Part shown: positions 7,900-16,143 of the stretch, piece after piece
Numbering within the stretch: position 1 is the first letter of the stretch
Layout of the letters: each line of letters opens with the position of its first letter
Assembly (NCBI RefSeq): GCF_000308615.1
Contig: NZ_BAGB01000076.1
Span: forward strand, 248,001 to 312,000
Length of the DNA: 64,000 nucleotides
Source: Nocardia jiangxiensis NBRC 101359
GTDB lineage: Bacteria; Actinomycetota; Actinomycetes; Mycobacteriales; Mycobacteriaceae
Direction: 5' to 3'
Program-made: the position numbers and the translations under genes
The notes under the pieces: generated by a model
What the model saw: only the letters and a program-made list of their open reading frames with translations
Databases searched by the model: none
What the model was told of the DNA's origin: nothing

Positions 7900-8673
7900 T
7901 CATGCCAGCGGCGAAATGCCTGCTGCGGTCAGCGTGTTCGCGTGATGGACGGGTTCGGCGGCGGTGGCGATCGCGAGTACGGACGCACCCACCTGCTCGG
8001 GAGTCAGCACCGGTCCCCGAGCCCGGACGAAGGTGTCGGCGTCGACGCCCTGCTGCGCGGCGTAGGCCGCAACCGCCGCGGCGCCGAGGTCGGTGAGCGG
8101 CGTCAATTGCGGTAGCACCGAGACGAATTCGATGCCCAGCCCGGCGCGTTCGGATTCGGCGGCGGCATAACTGGTGATCAGCCGAACCGTCGCCTTCGCT
8201 CCCGCATAGCCGCCACTCAGTGGTGACCCGTTGATCGCGGCCCCGCTGGAGATCGCGATCACCGAAGTGCCCGGCGGCAGCGGGCGGCGCAGCGCCTCCT
8301 GCGTCCAGTGGAATGCCTGCGCCACATCGACATTCCAGTTCAGGCTGAAACTCTCCCAGGTCTGCTCCTGCACCGGGCTCATCCGCGGCATCGCCCCGGC
8401 GCACAGGACGATGATGCGCGGACGGTATTCGTCCAGGAGCCGAGCGGCGGTGGCCGGATCGGCCGCGTCGGCGACCACCGGCGTGAAGGCATCGCCCAGT
8501 TCGGCGTGCACCTTTTCCAGAGCGGCGCCGGTTCGGCCGACGCCCACGACGTGTGCTCCGGCCGCAGTGAGCGCCGCGGCGATCCCGCGACCGAATCCAC
8601 GGCCTGCTCCGGTGACGACGGCCGTCGCGCCGTCCAGGTCACCGGGTGTAATCGGTTCATTCATGCTCGTCAT
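7900..8673 (-). CDS. SDR family oxidoreductase
   Basis: A 257-residue short-chain dehydrogenase with the cofactor motif VVTGAGRGFGRGIA near residue 20, a CAGA segment in place of NNAG, and a degenerate catalytic region: SSGAAINGSPLSGGYAGAKA retains Ser and YxxxK. It lies directly upstream of the DUF899 gene and ends where that gene can begin, which suggests translational coupling. The start ATG 8673 (MTSMNEP) is taken; ATG 8664 is possible. The function is not known. Confidence 0.88.
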   Translation of the reverse strand: MTSMNEPITPGDLDGATAVVTGAGRGFGRGIAAALTAAGAHVVGVGRTGAALEKVHAELGDAFTPVVADAADPATAARLLDEYRPRIIVLCAGAMPRMSPVQEQTWESFSLNWNVDVAQAFHWTQEALRRPLPPGTSVIAISSGAAINGSPLSGGYAGAKATVRLITSYAAAESERAGLGIEFVSVLPQLTPLTDLGAAAVAAYAAQQGVDADTFVRARGPVLTPEQVGASVLAIATAAEPVHHANTLTAAGISPLA

Positions 8674-8878
8674 CGCTTTCGTCGAAGCTGCGCTCGAGAT
8701 CCCCCGATAGTTGAGATACGGGTGGGCGCGCGGATTCATCGGTGTGCAGGCGGAGTCGCGATCTGCCGTAGTCCGCGACTCACGAAGGGTGCGGATGGCC
8801 CGATGAATTCCGGGCGCGGCCGGTGTCTGTACATAGGGGTCCACCTCCCCCGATGTGCCGAGACCGAGGAGTACGACC

Positions 8879-9826
8879 GTGCCGGTCCAGGAGGATTTCA
8901 TCGAACGAGCCGCGCCTTTTCGCGCCGAGCTGATCGCACACTGCTATCGGATGCTCGGGTCGGTGCACGACGCGGAGGATCTCGTCCAGGAGACGTACCT
9001 GCGCGGATGGCGCGGATATCCGGCGTTCGAGGAACGTGCGGCACTGCGAACCTGGCTGTATCGCATCGCCACGACCGCATGCCTGCGCGCCTTGGAGAAC
9101 CGTGCCCGCCGGGTGCTTCCGGCAGGTCTGGGCGCGGGCTCGGCCGATCCGGACGCGTCGCTGGACGGGGATGGGGGTGCGTACCGGTGGCTCGAACCGC
9201 TGCCGGACGCACTGACTCCCGAGACGACCGTGGTGGCCCGGGAGAGTGTGCGGCTCGCGGTGATGACGGCGATGCAGGAATTACCGGCGCGGCAGCGGGC
9301 GGTGCTGATCCTGCGTGATGTCGTCCAGTTCAGCGCCGCCGAGGTCGCCGAACTGCTGGAGACCACCCCGGCCGCGATCAACAGCGCCCTGCAACGCGCC
9401 CGCGCTCATCTGGCGCAGCTCGCACCCGCCGCCGAGCAGGCCGCCGAACCCGACGACGCCGAGCGCCGCGCCCTGCTGGACCGCTATTGCGCGGCCTTCG
9501 AGAATGCGGATCTCGACGCCCTCACCGCGCTGCTGGCCGCCGACGTGCGACTCGAGATGCCGCCAGTCCCGGTGTGGTTCACCGGCCGCGACGCCGTGAC
9601 GCGATTCCTCGCCGAACGCGCCTTCACCGATCCCGGCGGCATGGTCCTCATTCCGACGGCGGCCAACGGCCAGCCCGCGGTCGCCGAATACCGTCGCGGT
9701 GAAGATGGTGTGCTGCAAGCACATTCGATCCACGTGATCACTGCCGGATCGGATGACATCAGCGCGATCACGGTATTTCTCGAACCGACGTTGTTCGCGG
9801 CGTTCGATATGCCGTCGACGCAGTAG
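8879..9826 (+). CDS. ECF sigma factor with SnoaL-like C-terminal domain
   Basis: A 315-residue extracytoplasmic-function sigma factor. Region 2 (RAELIAHCYRMLGSVHDAEDLVQETYLR, about 10-40), a long linker, and region 4 (MQELPARQRAVLILRDVVQFSAAEVAEL, about 130-160) are clear. About 115 C-terminal residues form an NTF2/SnoaL-like domain (LLDRYCAAFENADLDALTALLAADVRLEMPP), which in this ECF group controls activity in place of a separate anti-sigma factor. The GTG start has GAGGAG 7 bases upstream. No anti-sigma gene is adjacent, which fits self-regulation. Target promoters are unknown. Confidence 0.92.
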   Translation: MPVQEDFIERAAPFRAELIAHCYRMLGSVHDAEDLVQETYLRGWRGYPAFEERAALRTWLYRIATTACLRALENRARRVLPAGLGAGSADPDASLDGDGGAYRWLEPLPDALTPETTVVARESVRLAVMTAMQELPARQRAVLILRDVVQFSAAEVAELLETTPAAINSALQRARAHLAQLAPAAEQAAEPDDAERRALLDRYCAAFENADLDALTALLAADVRLEMPPVPVWFTGRDAVTRFLAERAFTDPGGMVLIPTAANGQPAVAEYRRGEDGVLQAHSIHVITAGSDDISAITVFLEPTLFAAFDMPSTQ

Positions 9827-9836
9827 GGAATTACTT

Positions 9837-10177
9837 CGATGGCGGCGCGTCATCGGTTCGCTGTCGCGGCGATATCGGGTGATCTGCCCGGATGTTCGCG
9901 GACTGGGCTGGTCGGAGGGGAGCAGCTCCGGATACACCCTCGAGCGACTGGCCCAGGACGTGACCCGTACTTCATTCGGAACTGTCGCCGGTTGCGGCCG
10001 CAGGTGCCGACACTGCACCTCAATGGAGCGAACGACCCTCTCTCGGAAGGTATTCCGGACAGCTATCGCAAGCATGCCGAGGATATGCGGCTCGAAATGA
10101 TCCCGGGCTGCGGACATTTCGTTCCCGACGAACAGCCCCGGTGGCTGGTCGATCGGCTGACGGACTTCCTCGGCTGA
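9837..10177 (+). pseudogene. Remnant of an alpha/beta hydrolase gene
   Basis: Two pieces of one hydrolase are found in different reading frames. The first (about 9837-9963) encodes WRRVIGSLSRRYRVICPD followed by VRGLGWSE, the N-terminal strand of the fold. The second (about 9993-10177) encodes the C-terminal segment VPTLHLNGANDPLSE with the acidic residue and GCGHFVPDEQP with the histidine. The middle, including the nucleophile elbow, is missing and the frame changes. It begins 10 bases after the sigma factor stop, so it may once have been co-transcribed with it. An active enzyme is not possible. Confidence 0.8.
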
Positions 10178-10183
10178 CCTCGT

Positions 10184-10768
10184 TCAGGTCGGGCGGTAGC
10201 GGGCTCGGATGTGGAAGCGCTCGCCCTGCGGGCCCAGGATGCTGAGGAATTCGACCGGGCTGGGGTCGGCGTTGCCGAACCAATGCGGCAGGTGGGTGTC
10301 GAATTCGGCGACCTCGCCGCTGGACAGGATCAGGTCCTGATCGCCGAGGATGACGCGCAGGCGGCCGTTGAGCACGTAGAGCCAGTGATAGCCCTCGTGG
10401 GAGCGGGGATCGGGTTCGCGGTCGTGGCGTTCGGCGGGCAGGATCTGTTTGAAAGCTTGCAGCCCACCGGGTTTGCGCGTCAGGGGGATGACGGTCATGC
10501 CCTCTCGCGTGAACGGTCGCGGGAATACTCGCGGGTCGCCGCTGGCGGGTGCGCCGACGAGCTCGTCCAGTGGGACGCGGTAGGCGCGGGCCAGCGGGAG
10601 CAGTAGTTCCAGGCCGGGTTTGCGCTGGCCGGATTCGAGCCGGGACAGCGTGCTGATCGGAATTCCGGTGCGTTCGGACAACGTCGTCAAGGTGAATCCG
10701 CTGCGTCGGCGCAGCTCACGCAGTCGAGGGCCGACCGCGGCCAGGACGGTGTCGAACTCTTCGGTCAT
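10184..10768 (-). CDS. XRE family regulator with cupin domain
   Basis: A 194-residue regulator joining an N-terminal helix-turn-helix (LRELRRRSGFTLTTLSERTG, then IPISTLSRLESGQRKP; about 15-60) and a C-terminal cupin sensor domain (HWLYVLNGRLRVILGDQDLI ... FDTHLPHWFGN, about 120-175). Such proteins usually sense a small metabolite through the cupin barrel. It is divergent from the methyltransferase at 10872 and a perfect 17-base palindrome lies 20 bases upstream of its start. It is therefore probably autoregulated and controls the methyltransferase. The ligand is unknown. Confidence 0.92.
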   Translation of the reverse strand: MTEEFDTVLAAVGPRLRELRRRSGFTLTTLSERTGIPISTLSRLESGQRKPGLELLLPLARAYRVPLDELVGAPASGDPRVFPRPFTREGMTVIPLTRKPGGLQAFKQILPAERHDREPDPRSHEGYHWLYVLNGRLRVILGDQDLILSSGEVAEFDTHLPHWFGNADPSPVEFLSILGPQGERFHIRARYRPT

Positions 10769-10787
10769 GGCTCGATGGTGCCGATAA

Positions 10788-10804
10788 TTTGCGGATTCCG
10801 CAAA
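10788..10804. promoter_or_regulatory. Perfect palindromic operator
   Basis: TTTGCGGATTCCGCAAA is an 8-base perfect inverted repeat with a one-base centre. It lies between the divergent XRE-cupin gene and the methyltransferase gene. It is the obvious candidate site for the XRE-cupin protein. Confidence 0.75.
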
Positions 10805-10871
10805 GAGGTTTGTCAGATCCTCATCAACGCGGCAGGTTGGTGATACCGATCCGATCAACGAGGCAGGGACG

Positions 10872-11492
10872 ATGGACGCAGACTTCTGGGATGCCAGGTA
10901 CGGCAGTCGCGAGCGACTCTTCAGCGGCAACCCGAACGGGGTGCTGGTCACCGAGGTCACGGATCTGCCGCCGGGGCAGGCGCTGGACGTCGGCTGCGGC
11001 GAGGGTGGTGACGCACTCTGGCTGGCCCGGCGCGGCTGGCGGGTCACCGCGGTCGACATCTCGCGCGTCGCGCTCGAGCGTGCCGCCGCCTCGGCGGCCG
11101 ATGTCGCCGAACGCATCTCGTGGTCGGTGGCCGATCTGACCCGAACGCCACCCCCGGCCCAGGCATTCGACCTGGTCACCGTGCAGTACTTCCCGCTCCC
11201 CCGCGAACACGACCACACCGCGCTGCGCGGCCTGCTCACCGCCGTCGCCCCCGGCGGCACCCTGCTCGTCGTCGGCCACGATCTCGCCGACCTGCCCCCG
11301 AACCCCGACGGCGATATGAACCCGCGCGACTTCTACCAGCCCGCCGAGATCGCCACCCTGCTCGACGAGAACTGGATCATCCTGATCGACGAAACCCGCC
11401 CCCGCACAGCTCCCGCGCCCGCGGGCACCCATCATACCAGCGACACCGTCCTGCGCGCCCAGCGCAAACCGGATTCCGTTGCGCCGCAGTGA
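10872..11492 (+). CDS. Class I SAM-dependent methyltransferase
   Basis: A 206-residue methyltransferase. The SAM-binding glycine loop ALDVGCGEGGDALWLARRGW (about 37-56), the acidic end of strand 2 (VTAVDIS) and motif IV (FDLVTVQYFPLP) are visible. Its closeness to small tellurite-resistance or thiopurine-type methyltransferases is suggested by the short, cap-free layout, but the substrate cannot be read from sequence. It is divergent from the XRE-cupin regulator, which is its likely controller. Note that a 243-base spacer with no recognised feature follows. Confidence 0.88.
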   Translation: MDADFWDARYGSRERLFSGNPNGVLVTEVTDLPPGQALDVGCGEGGDALWLARRGWRVTAVDISRVALERAAASAADVAERISWSVADLTRTPPPAQAFDLVTVQYFPLPREHDHTALRGLLTAVAPGGTLLVVGHDLADLPPNPDGDMNPRDFYQPAEIATLLDENWIILIDETRPRTAPAPAGTHHTSDTVLRAQRKPDSVAPQ

Positions 11493-11735
11493 CTCTAATG
11501 CGCTGATACCGCATCCGCCCCGGCCGTGCGCCACCAGTCGATGCACCTCGCCCTACTCCGGCATGCGAGTGATACGGCAGTAACAGCGGTCCGGTCGCTG
11601 AGTGCGGTGGAGACAAAGGCGTACCGGAATCATCTTGGGCACAACATAATCCGATGGAGGCACCTGGCATCGCATACCACGACGAAGACGATGTAACCTC
11701 CGCGCCAGCGCTGAACATACTGCGCGACAACCGGT

Positions 11736-12923
11736 TCAGCTGATCGGCGGGGTGATGGCGCGAGGTCGGATGAGTACGCCCGACGCGTATTCCTCCAGCG
11801 CGTGGGCCAGCCAGCCCGCGGTGCGGGCGACGGCGAAGAGGGTTTCGCCCGCACCAGGGACCATGCCGAAGACGATACCCAGGACGGCGAGGGGGAAATC
11901 GCAGTTGAATTCGGGGAGACGGCGGGTGCGCAGTTCGGTGCGCACCGCCTCGGCCAGCACGATCGCCGGATGACCGGAGGCCATGGGGCGCAACAGGTTC
12001 CACAGGTGGGTGCCGCGGGCGTCGCCGTTCTTGTAGACGGTGTGGCCGAAGCCGGGGATGCGCTCGCCGCGGCGCAGCCGGTCGCCGATGACGCGCGGGA
12101 CCAGGGCCGGTTCGGCGATCTCGGCGAGCATGCGTTCCACCGCCGGGGAGCTGCCGCCGTGCATCGGGCCCCCGAGTACGCCCAGGCCGCACCCCACCAC
12201 GGCATAGGGGTCCGCGCGGACCGAGGCCGCCACGCGAGCGGCGAAGGTCGAGGCGGCGAGTTCGTGATCGGCGAGCAGGATCAGCGCGGTGTCGACCAGG
12301 CGCAATTCCGGTTCCCCGGACGGTGGCCGCGGACTCAGCCGGGACCACAGCAGCGCCGAGATCGATTCCGCGACCGGATCACTCAGTGCTGGCAGGGCCT
12401 CGACCATGCCCGCGATCAGGGTGCGGCCGATGGCGGCGACGACCGCCGGATCCCGCTGGAAACGCATCGGATCGCTGATCGCGAGCGCGGTGACCGCCAC
12501 CTGCAGGCGATCCAGCGGGAGCAGCCCGGCGGGGAGTCCGGCCTGGACCGCGCGGGCCGCCGCGACCGCATCGGCCGGGCAGCGCCAGGGGGCGGTCGAG
12601 GTGAGTTCACCGCGCCACAGCCATTCGGCGACCTCCTCGAAGCGATGACCGGCGGCCAGTTCGAGGGCGTCGCGGCCACGGTAGTACGGCCGATCCCGGC
12701 CGAGCGTGGTGATCCGCGATTCGATGGCGATCTCGGTCGGCGCGGGTTTGCGGCGCGGCCGGCCGCGCCGGGCCAGCTCCTCCACCTCGGCCGGATCGAA
12801 CATGCTGCGCCGACGACCCGGATCGTAGCGCCGGTGCAGCACGCCCCGGCTGACGTAGGCGTACAGCGTCGCGGGCTTCACCCCGAGCCGGTCCGCCGCC
12901 GATCGGGCATCGATCCACTCCAT
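11736..12923 (-). CDS. Citrate synthase family protein with N-terminal HTH
   Basis: A 395-residue protein: residues 1-55 form an excisionase/MerR-like helix-turn-helix (MEWIDARSAADRLGVKPATL, YDPGRRRSMFDPAEVEELA) and the rest is a citrate/methylcitrate synthase fold. Active-site segments are present: HELAAS (about residue 235), GCGLGVLGGPMHGGSS with the catalytic histidine, IPGFGHTVYKNGDARG with the second histidine, and FNCDFPLAVLG with the aspartate. It would condense oxaloacetate with an acyl-CoA, or be a paralogue with altered specificity. HTH-fused citrate synthases are known in other bacteria, but their DNA binding is not established. A palindrome overlaps its start codon. Confidence 0.87.
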   Translation of the reverse strand: MEWIDARSAADRLGVKPATLYAYVSRGVLHRRYDPGRRRSMFDPAEVEELARRGRPRRKPAPTEIAIESRITTLGRDRPYYRGRDALELAAGHRFEEVAEWLWRGELTSTAPWRCPADAVAAARAVQAGLPAGLLPLDRLQVAVTALAISDPMRFQRDPAVVAAIGRTLIAGMVEALPALSDPVAESISALLWSRLSPRPPSGEPELRLVDTALILLADHELAASTFAARVAASVRADPYAVVGCGLGVLGGPMHGGSSPAVERMLAEIAEPALVPRVIGDRLRRGERIPGFGHTVYKNGDARGTHLWNLLRPMASGHPAIVLAEAVRTELRTRRLPEFNCDFPLAVLGIVFGMVPGAGETLFAVARTAGWLAHALEEYASGVLIRPRAITPPIS

Positions 12924-12936
12924 ATCTTGACGATAT
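12922..12936. promoter_or_regulatory. Palindrome overlapping the citrate synthase start
   Basis: ATATC-TTGAC-GATAT, with perfect 5-base arms, covers the ATG of the HTH-citrate synthase gene. A regulator bound here would block transcription or initiation. It could be read by the HTH domain of the protein itself; this is inference only. Confidence 0.35.
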
Positions 12937-13017
12937 TGACTTCTTCCTGGCCTGAGAGACCAAGATCCCTGCCTCACGACAGAGCTTTCCTGTTTCACTG
13001 ACAGTTGCCTCCCCCGC

Positions 13018-13917
13018 TGCATCAGAGATCGCCCGCGCCAGTCTGTGATTGCGCACCATGTTCCGCACACTCGAATCCTCGATGGCGATCACTTGGTTCT
13101 CGCGCACCAGTCGAGTTGACAGTTTGTGCAGATGATCATTGCGCCGATCCACTATCCGGGAGTGAATACGCGCCACCTTTACCCGGGCCTTCGCACGGTT
13201 CGCCGACCCCTTCTGTTTCCTGGCGAGCGCCCGCTGCGCCTTCACCAAGCGAGCCCTGTCCCGCTGCTCATGCTGTGGATTGGACACTTTCTCCCCCGTC
13301 GAGAACGTGTAGAGCGACGCGATCCCTGCATCCACTCCCACCACTGCATCCGCAGGGTTGTGCTCGACAATCTCCTCCTCTACCAGGATCGAAATGTGGT
13401 AGCGGCCCGCACTGTCGCGCGACACTGTCACCTGTGACGGCACGACACCTGTCGGCAACGGACGGGACCACCGAATATCCAGCGGTTCAGCGTGTTTCGC
13501 AAGCTCGAGTCGACCGCTCCGGTATGTGAAGCAGTTCCTGAAGTAGGTCGCCGAATCTCTGGACTTTCCCTTCTTCTTGAACTGGGGATACCCAGTCCGC
13601 TTCCGCAAGAAGCCCTCGAACGCGACCTGCAAGTTCCGCAACGCCTGTTGCAGCGGCCCCTTCGACGGCTCGGCAAGCCACATCGTTTCAGGATCGCGTT
13701 TCCACTGCGTCGACATTCGGGAAGTCTCCGCATAATCGACCCGCCGCTGCTCCTGAGCCCACACGCGAGAACGCTCGGCCAACGCCCGGTTGTACACATA
13801 CCCAACGCACCCGAATGTCATCGAAAGCTGCTGCGCCTGAACAGGAGTCGGATAGAACCTATACCTGTACGCCCGCTTCGATTCCTTCCCTCCCACACCC
13901 GACACAGTAACATCCAA
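13018..13917 (-). pseudogene. tnpB: Truncated TnpB (IS200/IS605-type RNA-guided nuclease)
   Basis: About 300 codons of TnpB are intact from YRYRFYPTPVQAQQLSMTFG through GCVGYVYNRAL, FKKKGKSRDSATYF and the first RuvC motif VVGVDAGIAS (Asp196) and second motif VIAIEDSSVRNM (Glu280), then the helix RNHRLARAISDA. At about 13018 homology stops: the zinc ribbon (CxxC pairs) and third RuvC motif with its aspartate are gone and the frame runs on into the citrate synthase promoter and out-of-frame coding sequence. Without RuvC-III the nuclease should be dead. No tnpA and no complete right end, where the guide omega-RNA would be encoded, are visible. The 3' end was probably deleted. Confidence 0.9.
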
Positions 13918-13966
13918 TTACGTCACAATCGAACTGATGTGCGATATCGACTCTGGATGACTGCGG

Positions 13967-14494
13967 CTACGAATTGTGCAACAGCAGTAAGGAGTACGCC
14001 GCGAGCGTTTGGGAGTCGGTGATCGCGCCGGTGCGGATCATCTGCTCGAAGGTTTCGCGGGGGAACCAGGACATTCGCATGTCCTGTTCTTCGGGTTCGC
14101 GCTCGGGCTCCCCGTGGGTGAGGTCGGTGGCGAGATAGACGCGGCCACGTTGGCTCACGGTGCCGGGGGCGGTGTCGAGCAGGCCGAGGTAGGTCAGGTT
14201 CGCGGCGCGCAGGCCGGTTTCCTCGCGCAGTTCACGGTGCGCCAGTTCGATCGGGTCGGCCGCGGCGCGGTCGGGCAGGGTGCCCGCCGGGAATTCCCAA
14301 CAGCGTTGTCCGAGTGGATATCTGAACTGTTCCACCAGCAGCAGGCGATCCTGCTCCTGCGGCACGATCATGGCGAAATCGGGACGGCTGACCACGCCGT
14401 AGATGCCGGTGGATCCGTCGGCGCGACGGATGTCGTCCTCCCGGACCTCGAGCCACGGATTGGTGTAGACGGTGCGCGATCCGAGCGTCTCCAT
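13967..14494 (-). CDS. NUDIX hydrolase, ADP-ribose pyrophosphatase type
   Basis: A 175-residue NUDIX enzyme. The NUDIX box reads GTLPDRAAADPIELAHRELR followed by EETGL (about 92-116), with the REL-EE-G core intact, and an upstream ADP-ribose-type segment QFRYPLGQRCWEFPAGTL. These enzymes hydrolyse ADP-ribose or related sugar nucleotides to AMP and sugar phosphate. A PRQ-like downstream region suggests ADP-ribose, but GDP-mannose-type substrates cannot be excluded. It stands alone between the TnpB remnant and an ANTAR gene. Confidence 0.88.
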   Translation of the reverse strand: METLGSRTVYTNPWLEVREDDIRRADGSTGIYGVVSRPDFAMIVPQEQDRLLLVEQFRYPLGQRCWEFPAGTLPDRAAADPIELAHRELREETGLRAANLTYLGLLDTAPGTVSQRGRVYLATDLTHGEPEREPEEQDMRMSWFPRETFEQMIRTGAITDSQTLAAYSLLLLHNS

Positions 14495-14613
14495 GCGGAA
14501 AGTCTGCCCGAAGATCGCGCCCGCCGCCGCCCGGCGCAGGAGCAGCGGCAGAGCGAAACCACGCCCAGCGGCCCGGTATCGCCCAGCAGCGAGCCGGGCA
14601 ATGCCCGATTACC

Positions 14614-14904
14614 TCAGGCGGGGGTAGGTACGTCGAGGTTCGGGCGGGCCAGCAGATGCCCCCAAGCGGTGCGGGCCACGGCGGCGGAAACGTCGGGGGT
14701 GTCGACCGGCGGTTCCGCCCCGGCTAGTTCGACCAGGGCGCGAGCCAGGCCCAGGGCGGGCACGCGGTGTCGGCGGGCGGTGTCGAGGATCTCGGCGAAC
14801 GCCTCGGCGGGGCTGTAGCGGCGCAGTGCCACGAGTACGCCCTCGGCGGTGTCGAGCATGCGGGCGTCGTTGCGGTGGAAGGTTTCGATGGCGGGTTGCG
14901 TCAT
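14614..14904 (-). CDS. ANTAR domain protein
   Basis: A 96-residue protein. Residues about 16-62 (MLDTAEGVLVALRRYSPAEA ... ILDTARRHRVPALGLARALV) match the ANTAR fold, a three-helix RNA-binding domain that acts as an antiterminator in many actinobacterial response regulators. The usual GAF sensor part is absent, so it may need a partner, or act on its own. The start is preceded by GGAGACC about 8 bases away. The RNA target is unknown. Confidence 0.8.
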   Translation of the reverse strand: MTQPAIETFHRNDARMLDTAEGVLVALRRYSPAEAFAEILDTARRHRVPALGLARALVELAGAEPPVDTPDVSAAVARTAWGHLLARPNLDVPTPA

Positions 14905-15429
14905 GATGCTCAGGTCTCCTGCGGCGTCGTTGCCGGTCGATGGTGTGATTGGACGAGGGGTCGCGGCGATCTAGATTGTCGGGCCGGACACCGATACGGA
15001 CTGTCGACGAATGTCATATTTCGTCCCTCACCTCCTCACTGCCGAACTACGATCGCCGGGGACGCAGATCGTCACCGGTTGTCTGAGCACAGGGATGTAC
15101 CACCGCGAAATACGAAGGGGCCACCCGCTCGACAGGGTTTCGGCGTGCACGAAGATGTTCCGGGTATGGATGGCCACCCGGGGGCCCACACGTGCCGCGG
15201 GTGACCCGGTCGACCTCGGTGCGTACGCGGACGACCGAGATCAGTAGCCTGTATTCATGCAGGAGCCTCACCCTACGAGGTGCTGACCTTGCCATACTGA
15301 GCCCGCCCGCGCCGGAAGTCAAGCAAGATCATTTCCCGTGTGCGAGGACTCGAGACTCGTTGCGGATCAGCCGGTTTCGGCCGGAATCGATCGGGCGAGG
15401 GTGTCGGTGCCGATCGTTAGGCTGCGGCC
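14905..15429. other. Intergenic region, no gene seen
   Basis: A 525-base spacer between the divergent ANTAR and methyltransferase genes. Short reading frames in it have no ribosome site, unusual composition and no recognisable protein. It should contain both promoters. Confidence 0.55.
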
Positions 15430-16113
15430 GTGAACGAATCGAACCTCGTCGAACCCGCCGACGTCCCCACCACCAGGAATGCCTACGACGAGGTGGCGGA
15501 ACTGTACGCCGACATGTTCGCCGACGCCCTGGCCGCGCAGCCGTTCGATCGCGCGATGCTGGGCGCCTTCGCGGATCTGGTGCGAGCCGCCGGGTCCGGC
15601 CCGGTGATCGATGTCGGCTGCGGTCCCGGACGGATCACGACCCATCTGGACACGCTGGGGGTGGACGTGTCGGGCATCGACCTGTCCCCGGAGATGATCC
15701 GGCTGGCCCGCGCCGACCGTCCGGATCTGCGTTACGAGATCGGCACGATGGAGCGGCTGCCGCTGGGCGACGCCGCGGTCGGCGGTCTGGTGAGCTGGTA
15801 CAGCATCATCCACCTGCCGCCGGAACGGGTGCCCGGCGTCCTGACCGAATTCGCGCGAGTGCTGCGACCGGGCGGACAGTTGCTGATGGCGTTCCAGGCC
15901 GCGGCCGACGAATCGGTCGAGGTCCAGGCGCACGATCACCGGGTGACCACCTCCTACCGCTGGTCCCTGCGCGGCATGGCGGAACTGCTGCGGCCCCGCG
16001 GCTTCACGGTCGTCGCCCGGATGCACCGCGAGCCCGATCCGGACGAGCGCACCCGGCACTGGTATCTGATCGCGACCCGGTCGGCCGAGGCCGACTCGCC
16101 CGAGCAGGGGTGA
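15430..16113 (+). CDS. Class I SAM-dependent methyltransferase
   Basis: A 227-residue methyltransferase starting at GTG. SAM-binding loop VIDVGCGPGRITTHL (about 59-73), VSGIDLSPEMIRLAR and the motif-IV region MERLPLGDAAVGGLVSWYSI, followed by LRPGGQLLMAFQ, all fit the UbiE/Coq5-like methyltransferase 11 family. It is 30 bases upstream of a phytoene-dehydrogenase-like gene in the same direction and probably in one operon with it. The substrate cannot be named. Confidence 0.9.
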   Translation: MNESNLVEPADVPTTRNAYDEVAELYADMFADALAAQPFDRAMLGAFADLVRAAGSGPVIDVGCGPGRITTHLDTLGVDVSGIDLSPEMIRLARADRPDLRYEIGTMERLPLGDAAVGGLVSWYSIIHLPPERVPGVLTEFARVLRPGGQLLMAFQAAADESVEVQAHDHRVTTSYRWSLRGMAELLRPRGFTVVARMHREPDPDERTRHWYLIATRSAEADSPEQG

Positions 16114-16143
16114 TCGCGGCCGGATTCGTGATATCCAGGGCAG

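Noticed and set aside
13018..13966. A complete IS200/IS605 element
   Set aside because: No tnpA, no tnpB C-terminal region and no complete right end with guide RNA; only a TnpB fragment remains.
15011..15247. 78-codon frame in the ANTAR-methyltransferase spacer
   Set aside because: No ribosome site and no protein-like codon pattern.
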